Assembly (NCBI GenBank): GCA_964247055.1
Contig: OZ176055.1
Location: forward strand, 9,052,001 to 9,116,000
Length of the DNA: 64,000 nucleotides
Direction of reading: 5' to 3'
DNA from: Paragordius varius
Lineage: Eukaryota; Nematomorpha
The notes under the pieces were generated by a model, which saw only the letters and a list, made by a program, of their open reading frames with translations, had not been told where the DNA came from and searched no databases. Positions 32,214 to 44,214 of this stretch are shown piece after piece. The stretch's first letter is position 1, and each line of letters opens with the position of its first letter. The translations under genes and the position numbers were made by a program.

Positions 32214-34224
32214 TGTAAGTAGAGGCTAAAATATTGCAGCTATTTAGATAATATTCAGTTAAAATACCATTGTCCGGTATTTTATCCAATATAAATGTGT
32301 GTGGAGACATGATTGTTCCCAATCCACAACTAAGGGCATTTGAAACCTGAGTGTCTGTATGATGCAAGATAAGATTGACAGCCTTATCATCATTATTATC
32401 ATTATTTTTTTTGGAAAAATGTATGTCAAGTAACGCCTTTTGCAGTCGATTCCGTTCAAAGTATGGGATTATTACTTGGGTACTCTGTTTCCCACAAGTC
32501 AGGGATCTTACTACAAAGTTAATTGGGTACATATCTATGATATTTGATGCGTCAAAATTAACGGATAAATGTTTAATTGATTCCGGTAGGTACATATATA
32601 AACTGGTATTTAATGTTGCTAACAAATGCTCATAAGATTTTAATGGTTTATCTTCCACCATGCAATAATTATTATCATCTATTGTTTTGCCTTTACCATG
32701 TTTTAGCATTTTATCAATGGCTCGAATGCAATCACATATAAGAGGCGCATATCTATGAGGATACATATACGTCCAAAAATTATTTCTCTCATTAGCTTTT
32801 GTTGTGTTTGGCGGAGATTCACTAAAGTAATAGCTAGCCAGCCATTTTAAACTAGTTATGTAATTGTAAGATATGCTTTTTATGTATTTATAATCCCTAT
32901 CTTCAAACAAGTAAAAATTTATCCATTTCTGTATATTTTCAATTTTTCTCATTTTTTCCCGATCTTGAAAATCTGAATCACTGTCGAAAGAAGATGTATC
33001 ACATTGCCGACTTTCTCGCTCATAAAAATTTCGAAGGTAAGTTTCCTCTGATTGCGAAATGATTGAAAATAACATTTTGAGAACACTTAGGTTTATTGTG
33101 TTATTTGGAGTTATAAGGTAATTGATTGGATCTGATTTGCCATATAACTCAATCAACCAATCTATAAATAATTGTAATCGGTTACAAGGTGTGTATTGGT
33201 CAAAAAACATCAAAAGATCTGGCGTATAATCGGTCCCATTCAAAAGGGTAAGAAAAACGAAATCTTTCATTATATGACAACTTGCGTCCAATGAATCGTT
33301 TTTGGTACGCGAGATTTGAGATAATAGGATTGTTCTGAGATCACATATATTAATTAGTTTCCCAGGCATAATTAGGCTTAAATTTGGTTGCATGGAATAA
33401 TTGTCTTCCACATCTGTTACATACCCAGATTTATCTGAATCTGAGCCAGATCCTGAGGAATGAGAGTTATTACGAAACTGTGTACATAAATAATATGTAT
33501 GACCATATTTTTTACACCGCTCACACGATGCATTTGTCCCCACGCTGTTATTGCGACAATTATTGTTTTGGGGTGCATAAATGAATATGCTAGTATATTG
33601 AGTTAGAGTCAGTGTTAACAAAACCATATCTCCATCACCCGTTATAATTACGTTTCTTTGGGCAGATCTACTGCCACACTGTACCCTTAAAAGGTTCATA
33701 ATTTTTAATTCACCTTCCCCGGCAACATTAGGCCCGGACAAATATATAACCAAATGTTTCCAAACGTAATCCGTATTAAGTTTGTAGGAGATAAAAGCTG
33801 TGAATTGTTTATACATTTCGTCCATTAACTCAGAACCCGGGGAAAGGACAGAAATGGGTTTAGCGGGTTTTGACCCATAAACATTTATATCGGCCGGGAG
33901 TTTTCCGCCATCTCGTAAACTTTTCATACGACTAAAACGATTATTCCGTTGTAGCGTACACTTTGCATCAGGGGGTACACCATCAAAAGCGGCTAACAGT
34001 GATATTTTTGGTTTTAGATTCATGACATAACAATGAACTAATTCAAATATTTTTCTGTACCATTCGTCAAAGGCTATCGTACCATACCGCATAACTTTAC
34101 AAGCATGGATAATGTTATTCATGTCAAGATACAAATGATCACACCCTCCAAAACTATTTAAGTTATAACTGATGGCTGAACCATAGTGGCGCTCCAAGGT
34201 TTGATGTAAACCTTTTACACCCAT
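32209..34224 (-). CDS. XRN2/Rat1-like 5'-3' exoribonuclease, intronless
   Basis: Predicted processive nuclease that degrades 5'-monophosphorylated RNA, 671 residues. The start chosen is the Met of MGVKGLHQTLERHYG, because XRN proteins begin MGVP(K/A)F; an upstream in-frame ATG at 34314 would add 30 unlikely residues. All seven metal-binding acidic residues of the family are present: D34 (LYLDMNNIIH), D81 (AFDGVPPDAK), E170/E172 (VAGEGELKIM), D197/D199 (TGDGDMVLL) and D332 (NGTDYTP). C234, C237, H242 and C247 form a CCHC zinc knuckle right after the DxD block, as in XRN2/Rat1 and not XRN1. A Ser/Asp-rich stretch follows (254-275). XRN2 is usually about 900 residues or more, so the C-terminal part is shortened. 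There is no intron, unlike every other gene here, so it may be an old retrocopy or a divergent paralogue. Substrate and nuclear location are inferred. Confidence 0.88.
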   Translation of the reverse strand: MGVKGLHQTLERHYGSAISYNLNSFGGCDHLYLDMNNIIHACKVMRYGTIAFDEWYRKIFELVHCYVMNLKPKISLLAAFDGVPPDAKCTLQRNNRFSRMKSLRDGGKLPADINVYGSKPAKPISVLSPGSELMDEMYKQFTAFISYKLNTDYVWKHLVIYLSGPNVAGEGELKIMNLLRVQCGSRSAQRNVIITGDGDMVLLTLTLTQYTSIFIYAPQNNNCRNNSVGTNASCERCKKYGHTYYLCTQFRNNSHSSGSGSDSDKSGYVTDVEDNYSMQPNLSLIMPGKLINICDLRTILLSQISRTKNDSLDASCHIMKDFVFLTLLNGTDYTPDLLMFFDQYTPCNRLQLFIDWLIELYGKSDPINYLITPNNTINLSVLKMLFSIISQSEETYLRNFYERESRQCDTSSFDSDSDFQDREKMRKIENIQKWINFYLFEDRDYKYIKSISYNYITSLKWLASYYFSESPPNTTKANERNNFWTYMYPHRYAPLICDCIRAIDKMLKHGKGKTIDDNNYCMVEDKPLKSYEHLLATLNTSLYMYLPESIKHLSVNFDASNIIDMYPINFVVRSLTCGKQSTQVIIPYFERNRLQKALLDIHFSKKNNDNNDDKAVNLILHHTDTQVSNALSCGLGTIMSPHTFILDKIPDNGILTEYYLNSCNILASTYK

Positions 34225-35270
34225 AGCAAACCAAAAAGTTTTTAATTTTGTTTTGGAATCAAAAGAAAATTGTAAATGATAGATAATTATATAGATGTAA
34301 TATAATAAAAACACAAATTTGGAAAGCTGAGAAAATCATTAAATAAAATCATTGTTGAAGTAATTTGAATGTATAAAATATGAACTATGTTAAACAGAAA
34401 CGATATTATTAATTAAATAAAATGTAATTTTTGAAAAAAATATGATAAAAAGCTGAAATTACTAAATAATGATAATAGTAAATATTAATAAAATACTTTA
34501 ATTAGTTTATTTTTTGTAAATTAGAATGATAATCCTATTTTATCATAAAATAATCATTATTTAACTCATAATAAATCACACAAATATTAAAAGAATATTA
34601 TAATCTTCAAGATAATGTAAAAAATTATATAAAAAAATAATTTTATGTATTTAGATTAAATCAAACTTTTTAATCAATGCCACGTGAAGGCTACTGTCAA
34701 GGGGATTAGGGAGTCCCGGCTAAAACTATCAAGTTAGATTGACCTGGTTCCAACTCTGATACTGATAGAAACTGCATTATCAATGGATTTTTAGCATTAT
34801 ATTATACTAACTATGGCAAGCAAGATAATATCAGTAAAATGTTAAAGCACTTGAGAGTTTAAAATTTTTGACCCACTATCAATTAATTTTAAATTCAAAG
34901 CTAAAAACTACTTGAGATGGAAAATACTTTGGATAAATAATCTGGCTTCCATATACCCTATAACTCATCATTAATAAATAAGAATGGTTAAAATTAGGGA
35001 CGCATTCCAGTCAAAATAATTGGTTTTTGTTACTTCATAAATGCAGTAAATCATAATCTGTAAATCTAAATGCAAATATAGGTGTAATCATAAGCTATTA
35101 TCGGTTTAACCACGAGAAGATATCAGCCTACATAGGACTGATTTGATACAGACCTCATTTGGTTTACCTAACATTAAACGACAAACACACTCAAGTTGAG
35201 CGCTCCAAAAACTAGCATCCTATATCAATTATTAATATGTCAAATTTTTGCCTAGATAGAGCATTTGGGG
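34225..35270. other. Spacer with slightly higher GC islands
   Basis: The first 400 bp are extremely AT-rich and presumably hold the exoribonuclease promoter. From about 34680 the base composition becomes more balanced and may be the 5' part of the mariner remnant, but no terminus was recognised. Confidence 0.35.
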
Positions 35271-35299
35271 CTCGCATTGCTATTACAAGGATAAGGCTG

Positions 35300-36130
35300 T
35301 TGAAAGTTATCATTTACTGTTAACAAATATATGGTGAAGATGCTCTATCTATTATAAATTGTGATTTCATTTAAAGAGTGTGATGTGCGCTCTAATAGAC
35401 CACACAACCGCGAAGACGCTAAGTGCAATATTGAATCATAATTACTCTGCTCTCAAACATACCAACAATTGGCAGAAGCATTACATGCATCACAAACAAC
35501 AATTAATAGATTGCAAGGAATGGGACCCCTCAAATAGGTCCGACACAAATTGAATTAACTTCAAATCAAAAATCGCGAATTGACTTGTTAGGTCCTGCTT
35601 CCTTTCACGAATAGCAATCATTTTTGCATCGAATCGGGCGGGTGATGAGAAATGGCTTTGTTATATACGGAAAAATAGTAACATTTATCTTGTCAACCCC
35701 GTTCATCAACACCAAGGGTAAATGGTCTACAATAAAAATATAATCTGTATGATAAACGTTTGAAGCCTGTTAAAACCGTTAATACACGACGGTATCGCCA
35801 ACAATCGAAAAAGAACTGAATGAGCTAGAGATCATGCAAAGTTATTTTGCTACATGACTATGCTCAGTCTCAAACAGCAAAACCAGTGTTAAGCACCATA
35901 AAATCACTTTGATCGAAAATTAATTTGACTAAAACAACTTCGCATTAATGGAGTACACCTTCGTAGAGCAGCGATTCTATAACTTCGAAGGCGTTGGAAA
36001 ATGGCTTGACGAATATTTCGCTTAAGTCAATCAGTTTTTTCTGTGCATTCATTTATTACGTGAGAGATGGCAAATTATGTAGAAGCTGATGGCCAATATT
36101 TTGAATAAAATAAATAATTGATTCTTTTCA
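35300..36130 (+). mobile_element. Dead mariner-like element (transposase remnant)
   Basis: Out-of-frame fragments follow the order of a mariner (DD34D) transposase: QLAEALHASQTTINRLQGMG (about 35465-35530), then FLHRI.R..RNGFVIYGK (GDEKW region near 35640), then LKPVKT, LLHDYAQSQTAKPVLSTIKS (about 35850-35910, the second catalytic Asp block), then LMEYTFVEQRFYNFEGVGKW (about 35945-36005), LDEYFA and VEADGQYFE at the C-terminus. Many stops and frameshifts are present. No terminal repeats were located. Confidence 0.75.
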
Positions 36131-37011
36131 AAATAATATGTTTTTTACCAAAAAACAGTAAAATTTATGATTACGCCTGGTATTCAATAAAATCAATTAC
36201 ACCATTTAACTATCTTTTTATCTTGTTAACATCCTTTTGTGGCATTTAAAAAAGTAAATGGTGGTTAAGATCGCCAATATTTAATTTATAGACAATTTTA
36301 TAATTTGTTTCATAATCATGTGTTATTAAGCGGTGTCACAGTTACGATTTTTTTCGTTTAGACCCAAACTTATTTACGACAAAATGGGTGAATGAGTTAA
36401 CTTGGGGTCGGGATATATAAAATCTTTTTCTTTTGTTAAATACAATCTTCCATGTCTTTATATTGGTAAGCTTTGATAAATTAATGTACTGGCGTCATCT
36501 ACAAGCATTATTTGTTGTATTAGTATATTATTTATTGAGTCAATATGATTAAAACTATATCATACGATTTTGTTATTATGTTAACCTATTTATTTAATAT
36601 CAAAATTAGAAAAAAAGTAATTCTTTTAAAAATCAAGCGAATATCAATAATTACATTGGTGCAAGGCGCACATTAAACAATTTCATTTCATTTGTGTTCG
36701 TATAACTAGCGTTTCTAACTAAGCTGCCCTAGTATATCCAATCTGCAACAATCAAGAGGCTGAACTACATTCAAACCCTTGTTGATTGATCTCTTGCATT
36801 TGTTCATAATATATGTGACATAAAATGAGTCTTTACAAATTTACACTCAGGTGTTACTTTATAAATTTACCAAATTTGGATAAATTATTATTATCGAATT
36901 TTAAAATATTTTGAAATAGATTTATTTCAATCCTAAAATCAAATATGCTTATTAAAACTGGATATGCCAATTATCCAACGTTAGAGTTTTGGAAATTTAA
37001 GATAATTAATA
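36131..37011. other. Spacer, nothing recognised
   Basis: AT-rich sequence between the mariner remnant and the satellite-like block. It ends with atacagtaaaagttgtg at about 37012, which resembles a MITE-1 left terminus. Confidence 0.35.
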
Positions 37012-37091
37012 TACAGTAAAAGTTGTGTTTTTAATTGCAAGTTAGCAAATAGAAATTTAAATTATTAACATAATCAATGTAATCTAATATA

Positions 37092-38215
37092 TTTATAAAA
37101 ATGGAAAATGCTGGGTTCGTGTTCTGTGTCCGGACCTGTAGACATTCAAATGCAAATGTCGAAAAAAAATAATCATTCATGAATGCCCCGACAATAGCTT
37201 CGCCCTTTTTTGAATTAGGCCGTTCAGGCATACCCCTTGTAAAAAACTGGTTAAGTTCACAAAAATCGTGTTGAGCCAATTTTCCGGAAAACGTGTTGGA
37301 CCATTCGATTTGAAATATAATTTTTCACTTTTTATCGATCGCCAAACATAGCGGCTCGCTTTTTTAATTTAGGCCCTCTTTTTACCCGCTCCCCCCGTAA
37401 AATGCCATTTTTTCGAATAAACCAAGTCCACAAAAATAATTTTTTGAATCTATTTTTCGCCCAAGGTATGAGACCGTAAAAACATAAGGCAGATATTTCC
37501 TGTTAAAGGGCAAAAAATTTTTTTATATTGGCTGCTGAAGGAGATACCCGCTAAAAACTGCCCCGTCATATCGAAATAACGTGACTTTGGGGCTAAATTT
37601 CAGAAAACCTATCACGCCATATAAGTTTAATAAGGACATATTACCCGTAAAAAGGTAAAAATTAAGTCGAGCAGTTTTTTAAATAAGCCGTTAATTAGGT
37701 CTCACGCCATGAAAAATGCGCCACCATAATTTTTTAGTTTTGAGGCAATTTTTCCAAAAACTTATGAGAGCATATGGAATCCATCATGATTTTAGGTTTT
37801 CTCCGTAGAAAGGCAATGGGTAAGAAGCCACCCGCCTAAACTGCGCCACCATATCGAAATTGCTTTGTTTAGGATTTAATTTTCAAAAAACCTATCAAGC
37901 CATATATTTAATAAGGGCCTGAATTATTACCCAAAAGGTAAAAATTTAAGCGAGGAGTTTTTTAAATTAGCCGTTAATTAGGTCCTTTACGCCCTATAAA
38001 ATGCGCTATCATTGAAGTATTATTTAGTAACCCATTCTTCCAAAAACTAAATATGGAATGAATGATGATTCCAGATATTCCTTATAAAGGCAAAAATTTT
38101 TATCCAACATCTTTTTTATATTGGCTCTGGGTAGGGGGGCGCCAACAACTGCGCCACCATATCGATACAGAGTGACTTTGGAGGCAAATTTTAGAAAACT
38201 TATCATTCCATATGA
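37092..38215. repeat. Satellite-like block, left copy
   Basis: Begins aaaatggaaaatgctgggtt and then runs as degenerate repeats of roughly 160-180 bp. Two related monomer types alternate: one with gccaccatatcgaaattg, the other with a variant such as gccaccataattttttag. Both are followed by aaaacttat, a catatg-type word, accgtaaaaaggcaaaaat and agccgttaattaggtc. It is GC-richer than its surroundings. A MITE-1-like end precedes it and a clear one (38222-38307) follows it. Confidence 0.7.
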
Positions 38216-38221
38216 GTTTAA

Positions 38222-38307
38222 TTTACGATAAAAATATGGATGCCTCTTGGAAAAAAGTATTTGTCATTATATTTTTACATTTACCGTATAATTTCTATTT
38301 TTACTAA
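38222..38307. mobile_element. MITE-1 right end
   Basis: acgataaaaatatggatgcc, then ttaccgtataatttctattt and ttac: the right part of a MITE-1 element directly abutting the left satellite block. Confidence 0.5.
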
Positions 38308-38591
38308 AAATGATCTCAATAATTTTGTTTATTTGTCTCCCTAATTTGAAAATTAATTATTATGTGCTATTTAAATGGAATAATAAGAGAAAATTCAATG
38401 TTTATTAAGGAGGCTGGCAAAATTGTTTCTATCAAGCAGTTTCCCCGTGATTAATTCCAAGAGCAGGAATATCCCATTTAATTATATGATTTTTATAATT
38501 ATGTTTGATTACCCAAATAATTTTAGTATTTACGATAAAAATTTACTTTAATACAGATATTTATGTGAGAGGCTATTTTATAGTCTTAAAT

Positions 38592-38773
38592 ACAGTATGC
38601 ATATTAATGGTTGGTTATATCACAATATACTTAAGCAGCTTGCAACACAGTATTGGATGGAAAAAAGAAAAAAAAATTGTTTATTCACCATTTTTTATTT
38701 TTTCCATACACTACTGTGTTGCAAATCGCCCAATATACTGTGAAATAAGCAATCATTAAAATGCATACTCTGT
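38592..38773. mobile_element. MITE-D copy 2
   Basis: ACAGTATGCATATTAATGGT at the left and AATCATTAAAATGCATACTC followed by TGT at the right, with the same inner ttgcaacacagta / tactgtgttgcaa palindrome as the copy at 27.3 kb. Confidence 0.85.
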
Positions 38774-38971
38774 AATACTGCTCTTTATATATTTTAAGAC
38801 TCGTTTTCGAGTGTTTTAGACAGTTGCGGTCACCATATTTTGGTAACTTAGAAAGCGAAATGCGTTTTCTCAGCAAATTTAGCACATTATTCTTGCATTG
38901 TGCCAGTTTTCTACTGAATATTTTTTGATGTTAATGTTTTTCCACATTAGTGTGTGTAAGTATACAATAAT

Positions 38972-39116
38972 AGAAAGTTATGAATTATTGCCAAATAGCA
39001 TATATAACAAGGGGAAGTATTATTGGCTTATAGTTATTTTTTTCACTTTTTACTATTATTAGCCAATGAAAATTTTCTTTGCTTATATGCCATTTGGCAA
39101 TAATAAATAACTTTCT
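38972..39116. mobile_element. MITE-E, 145 bp
   Basis: Terminal inverted repeats AGAAAGTTAT..ATTATTGCCAAAT and ATTTGGCAATAATAAATAAC followed by TTTCT, about 30 bp each. A related decayed copy appears near 44370-44510 (attgccagatagcatgtatg ... atgccaactggtaata). Confidence 0.75.
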
Positions 39117-39228
39117 AGCAATCGTGGGACGTATCATAGCATAATAGATGTTATATTTACTTACTATATTAGTAAATTAATAATAAAATATCAGAAAAAT
39201 TAAAATTATTGAAGCGGCGTTATCTATA

Positions 39229-41170
39229 TATTTATGAAAATGGAAAATGCTGGCTTTGTGATCTGTTTCCGGAAAACCAGTAGACCCATTAAAATCCAAA
39301 TATTAATGAATGCCCCGAATATAGCTTCGCCCAGTTCGGGCCCACCCCGTGTAAAAAACAGGTGAAAAATCGTGTCTTAGACAACTGACCTTTTGATTTG
39401 AAATGTGGTTTTCTTTTACTATCTTTTTTTAATGCGCCGAATATAGTCGGCTCGCTTTTTTAATCAGCCCTCTTTTTACCCGCTCCCCCCGTAAAATACC
39501 ATTTTTTTAAAAAAAAACTAAAAATAATTTTTTGATTATTATTTCGCCCAGGGTATGAGGCAGTAAAAATTTAATGAGTATTTCAGACATTCCCTGTTAA
39601 AAGGCAAAATTTTAAGTCGTGGGTTTTTTTATATTGGGTACTGGGTAAAAGATACCCGCTAAAAACTGGCCCATCCTATCAAAATAGCGTGCCTTTGGGG
39701 CTAAATTTCAGAAAGCCCTATCAGGTCATATGAGTTCAACAGCTGCTTATATATCACCCGTAACAAGGCAAAATTTAGGTGGTTTTATAAAAATTAGCCG
39801 TTAATTAGGCCTTTGACACCTTAAATGCACCTCCATAGAATGATTTTTTAGTTTTTAGGCAATTTTTCCAAAACCTAATGAGAGCATATGGAATCAATCA
39901 TGATTCCAGGTATTCTCCGTAAAAAGGCAAAATTTTCAATCAAAGGCTTTTTTAGCAGCCTCTGGGTAGGGAGCTACCCGCCTAAAACTGCGCCACCATA
40001 TCGAAATTGTGTTGTTTAGGAGTTAATTTTCAGAAAACTTATCAGGCCACATCAGTTTTGAAATATTACCAAAAAGGCAAAAATTTAAATCGAGCGGTTC
40101 TTTAAAATTAACCGTTATTTAGGCTCTTTGTGCCCTAAAAAATGCGCTATCATTGAACTATTTAGTTTTTAAGCCATTCTTCCAAAAACTATTAAGAACA
40201 TATGGAATGAATGATAATTCCAGGTACTCCCCTATAAATGCAACAATTTTAATCCAATGTCTTTTTTATATTGGTCTCTGGGTAGGGGACTACCAGCCTA
40301 TAACTGGGCCACCATATCGAGAGAGCGTGACTTTGGAGGCAAATTTTAGGAAACTTTCAGGCCATATGAGTTGAATAAGGGCTTAAAATATTAGCCGTTA
40401 AAAGGTGAAAATTTAAATAGAGCGGTTTTATTAAAATACCCCTTGTTAGTTAGGCCCTTGCCCTAAAAATGCGCCACCATAGAATGACTTTTGGTTTTGA
40501 TGCAATTTTTTGAAAATCTCTCGGAGCATATGGAATCAATCATGATTTCAGGTATTAGCCGAATTAAGGCAATAATTTTAATCGAGCGTTTTTTTTGTTT
40601 CCCCCTGGTTAGGGGGCTACCCGCGTAAAACTGCGTACCATATCGATACAGCAGGCCTCAGCCATGTGAACACCTATGAGACTAGTAGAAACATATAGAA
40701 TCCATGGTAATTCTAGATATTCCCCATATAAGGGCAAAAATTTTGCCCAACGCTTTTTATACCTGCCCATTGGTAAGAAGCTACCCGCCAAAAACTGCGC
40801 CAGTATATAGAAATTGCGTTGTTTGGAGCTAATTCACAGAAAATTAAGCCATATGAGCTCATTAGGCTTAAAATATTACCCGTTACCAGTTAAAATAAGG
40901 GCAGGCGTTTTTTATTAGTCGTTAATTTGGGGCCTTTATGCCCTAAACATACGCCATCCTATAACGATTATTTAGTGTTGAGGTTTTTTTCGAATAACCC
41001 ATGAGACGATGGTATCAAATATGATCCAAGTATTTGCCCTATAAAGGCAAAGAATTTAACTCATTTTCCTTATTGGTCTATGGATAGGAATGTACCGGTT
41101 TAAAACTGAGACGTCCTACAATGGCTTGGGTTTGAATTTTAAAAATTTAGAAGCCATACGAGTTCAGTCA
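39229..41170. repeat. Satellite-like block, right copy (longer)
   Basis: Begins tgaaaatggaaaatgctggc, matching the start of the left block at 37092. It continues with the same alternating monomers (gccaccatatcgaaattgtg, gccaccatatcgagagagcg, gccaccatagaatgactttt and others) to about 41170. It has more monomers than the left block. Open frames inside it are chance. Confidence 0.7.
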
Positions 41171-42687
41171 AACACATTTCTGGGGAATTGGTATAATATC
41201 ATTCTTTTATTTAAAAAGGGACCACAAATGTCATACTTTTTATATCCCTTGATCCCAGCTGTGTGAACACAATTTCGAAATGTAACTTTTAACTATGATT
41301 TCGTAAAACGAAAATCTTAAAATATCAATTGAGGGGCAGTTAAAATATGGTCAATTTCGAGAAAACAATATTTGAGCCTATGCAAAAACCTGTAAAAGAA
41401 TAACTAAAGACATTCTTTTTAGTAAATATGTTTTTTATTATTTTTTATCTCTATTATCTCTATTTATTGCAAATTATTAATAATAATTATCGGTGAGACT
41501 ACGTCACAGCCAAGCTTGTCAAAGCCAACTAGTATTAAACAAGTGGATTTTTTATTTATTTTATTATTAATAATTTACAGACAAGCATTATGTTTAGTTT
41601 TAATTTTTAAGACACTTAACAAACGTATTTGAGAATTGTCTATTAGTCAAAACTATCTCGCTTAGATATTACAAATATAATTTTTAATTATATTTTCAGA
41701 ATTAATATTTCCTTCATTTATTATGAGTTGGTAAGCATTTGTCCATTTGATTAGATTGTCCGTATGTACATTTACATTGATATATAACTATCAGTATTAA
41801 ATATAGTATATATGTTCGGCCCGCCCATTTTTTTTTAATTTTAAAAGGACATCAAAGGTTGATTATCGCCGAGTTTAATTATTAAAATCAAGGGTGTGAA
41901 TGATGACAGCTATAAATAATACATTGATTTTAAATCAAATAGTGTATATTAATTTTGCCACAAATGAAACTAAAACTGATGATAATAAAAAATGATGATA
42001 CGCCATAACCCTATGAAATATTTTTTTTTAATTTATGTGAACGCCCATTTTTTCACTAATTTTGAATGTTAAAAATATATATAAACTTATTAACAGATTT
42101 ATTTATAATTTCCTTTCAATATCGTTAAACTTTTTATGGGATTTTATATTGGGTGTTAAAAGTCGGGAAAAGATCTTTCCCAGTTAAAAACTGATAACTC
42201 ATCCGTGTGTTCAATCCTTTACATTAATTTAAAACATTGGTCTAATAAAGTAACCTTGTTTGTTTGTTTGATTTAAAAGATAATCACTCTATTTTATATG
42301 TAAAATAGAATTATACACCCATTTTTCAACTGTCGCTTGTTTTCATGCGTGACGCATTTTTTAATTTTGCATTGCTATTTATCCAACTAAAAATTAAACT
42401 GATAATACAAAGAAAAGAGATGAAAAGATTAAAACTCGTTATAATGAATTCAACCCATTGGAGCTTAGTTTAACTATTACATTATATATTTGATGAGCAA
42501 TGGTGTTTAAATAGGGTTGAATGAATGGATGATGGATTTATTATTGGAATTGGGTCAACTTATAGGTGGTCTTCATATTTAATAATTCCCACTTTGTTGC
42601 AAATTTTATAATTGTATTTTTTCCCGTAATCATTTTTTTTGCAAATTTTTGTAATTTTTTAAAATCCCAATCCTATTGTCGCGAAAA
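41171..42687. other. Upstream spacer of the His-rich gene
   Basis: No gene was recognised. It contains AT-rich sequence and the presumed promoter and 5' UTR of the gene at 42688. Confidence 0.4.
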
Positions 42688-44214
42688 ATGGGGTTCCAAG
42701 TGCCATGGCGCTTGTTTTTCCTTCTTTCTGTTCTTTACTTATGTTTTGTAAGTATTTGTTCTAACTATTCTTTTTATATCTCTTTTTGTAAAATAATACT
42801 TTGAAAGATAATTTTTTTAAATATACCATTATTGTATTTTTGATCAATTATTTAGTATTTCAGTTATGCCTGGGAACATCATCATCCCAAACATCACTAT
42901 AAAAGGTATGATTTTCATTACCTAATATTGTATTTTAGACACTTTTTATTGGACCTTTTTCAAAATTTATTTTAACTTTTTTACAAAAATAACGATTGCT
43001 TAAAGTATTAATTTAATTAAACGTTATATATAAATAGCGGTGGAGCCAAATCATACGGTCACCACGGTAAACATTTTGGGAAAAAGCATCATTCAGCTTT
43101 TGATAAGGGTCATCACGGACATCACCATGGTCATTACAAGAAGGGACACAAAGATCACGGTTGGAAAAAGTGGCATTTCAAAAAGGTTTTTTGTTTTATT
43201 GTGCTTGCTTTTCATTCCAGTAACTTTTCTGTCTTATCTGTGCATAAGAATTGAATGAATCTCCTTATATATTTATTCTTTTAGGGGTATAAACATGGAT
43301 ATCATGCCTATGGAACACAATTTGGACATGGGAACAAGGATTATGGACACGCAGCTAAAAAATACGGTGGACATCACAAAGATTTTGGCAAAAAGCACTG
43401 GGGTATACTTGTTTACGTTCATTAAATTTATTGTCTATTTTATCGTTTTTGAAATATTTTTTTAATGAAATATTTCATTGTGCTTACAGGACACAAACAT
43501 GGTGGACATCATGGACACCATAGTGGACATCACAAGAAAGGCCACAAACATTGGTGGAAACACGGTGAACACAAAAGATCCATCCCTGATTCTTATTATG
43601 ACATTCCTGCCCAATCCAGAAGTATTCAACAGGTGTTAGTCAAACTTAACCGGTCACTCATAGAGGGCCGAGATCCTAAGCCTAAAATGCTTTTCCTTAA
43701 ACGTGAATACCCTGAACCCTACCTCGATAACGAAGGGAGATTACTTATGAAAGAGATATCCATTTACCAGGTACAGCTAAACGATAATATTGCCGCCGAT
43801 AATAGCAAGGACAAGAAAGAGGAAAAAGCGGATAGCCATGCCAAATCTGGTGCAGTTTCTTCACTTGATCAATCTCTAGCAGCTCGAGGTCTGCTTCCAA
43901 AGATCCGAAATTATGGACTCCCTTCCCGTGCTATCCCCAAAATTGCACCATTCCTTGCTTCCGAAGGCACGAAAGACATGATGATGATGTCACTTCCCAA
44001 ATCCATTCAAGATGATATCAAGAAAAATCAACCACCAATGTTTCACAACTATAAGACGGCGGCCCAAAATGAAGGCGAAGACGCAGGTGAAGACGATTTC
44101 GAAGCTGAGGAAGACGGGGATGACGGTTCCTACGTGGCTGATGAAGAGGAAAGCGGAGATGAATACACGGGCGTAGAGGGAGATGCTGACGCTGGCAATC
44201 TCGAGGAAAAATAA
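42688..44214 (+). CDS. Secreted Gly/His-rich preproprotein, copy A
   Basis: Five exons (42688-42747, 42856-42905, 43038-43185, 43285-43402, 43490-44214) give 366 residues in one frame. A hydrophobic signal peptide (MGFQVPWRLFFLLSVLYLCF, continuing YFSYA) leads into about 125 residues dominated by His, Gly, Lys and aromatic residues, e.g. GHHGHHSGHHKKGHKHWW. A dibasic site EHKRS follows, then a domain without His runs containing PKMLFLKREYPEPYLDNEG, and finally a strongly acidic Glu/Asp tail. The His content suggests binding of Zn, Cu or Ni ions or pH-dependent assembly outside the cell, as in jaw, byssal or eggshell proteins; this is inference. Copy B, 700 bp away and tail to tail, shares sequence and intron phases (0, 2, 1); copy A has one extra phase-0 intron. 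No named family was recognised. Exon 2 uses the acceptor ending at 42855 because the nearer AG breaks the frame. Confidence 0.85.

Noticed and set aside
34222-34314. Upstream Met as start of the exoribonuclease
   Set aside because: The added 30 residues are low-complexity and hydrophobic, while MGVKGL at 34224 matches the near-invariant N-terminus of XRN proteins.
43040-43258. Out-of-frame open frames over the His-rich exons (also 45248-45523 and 45855-46118)
   Set aside because: They are shadows of the His-rich coding exons in other frames or strands and lack signal peptides or conserved motifs.
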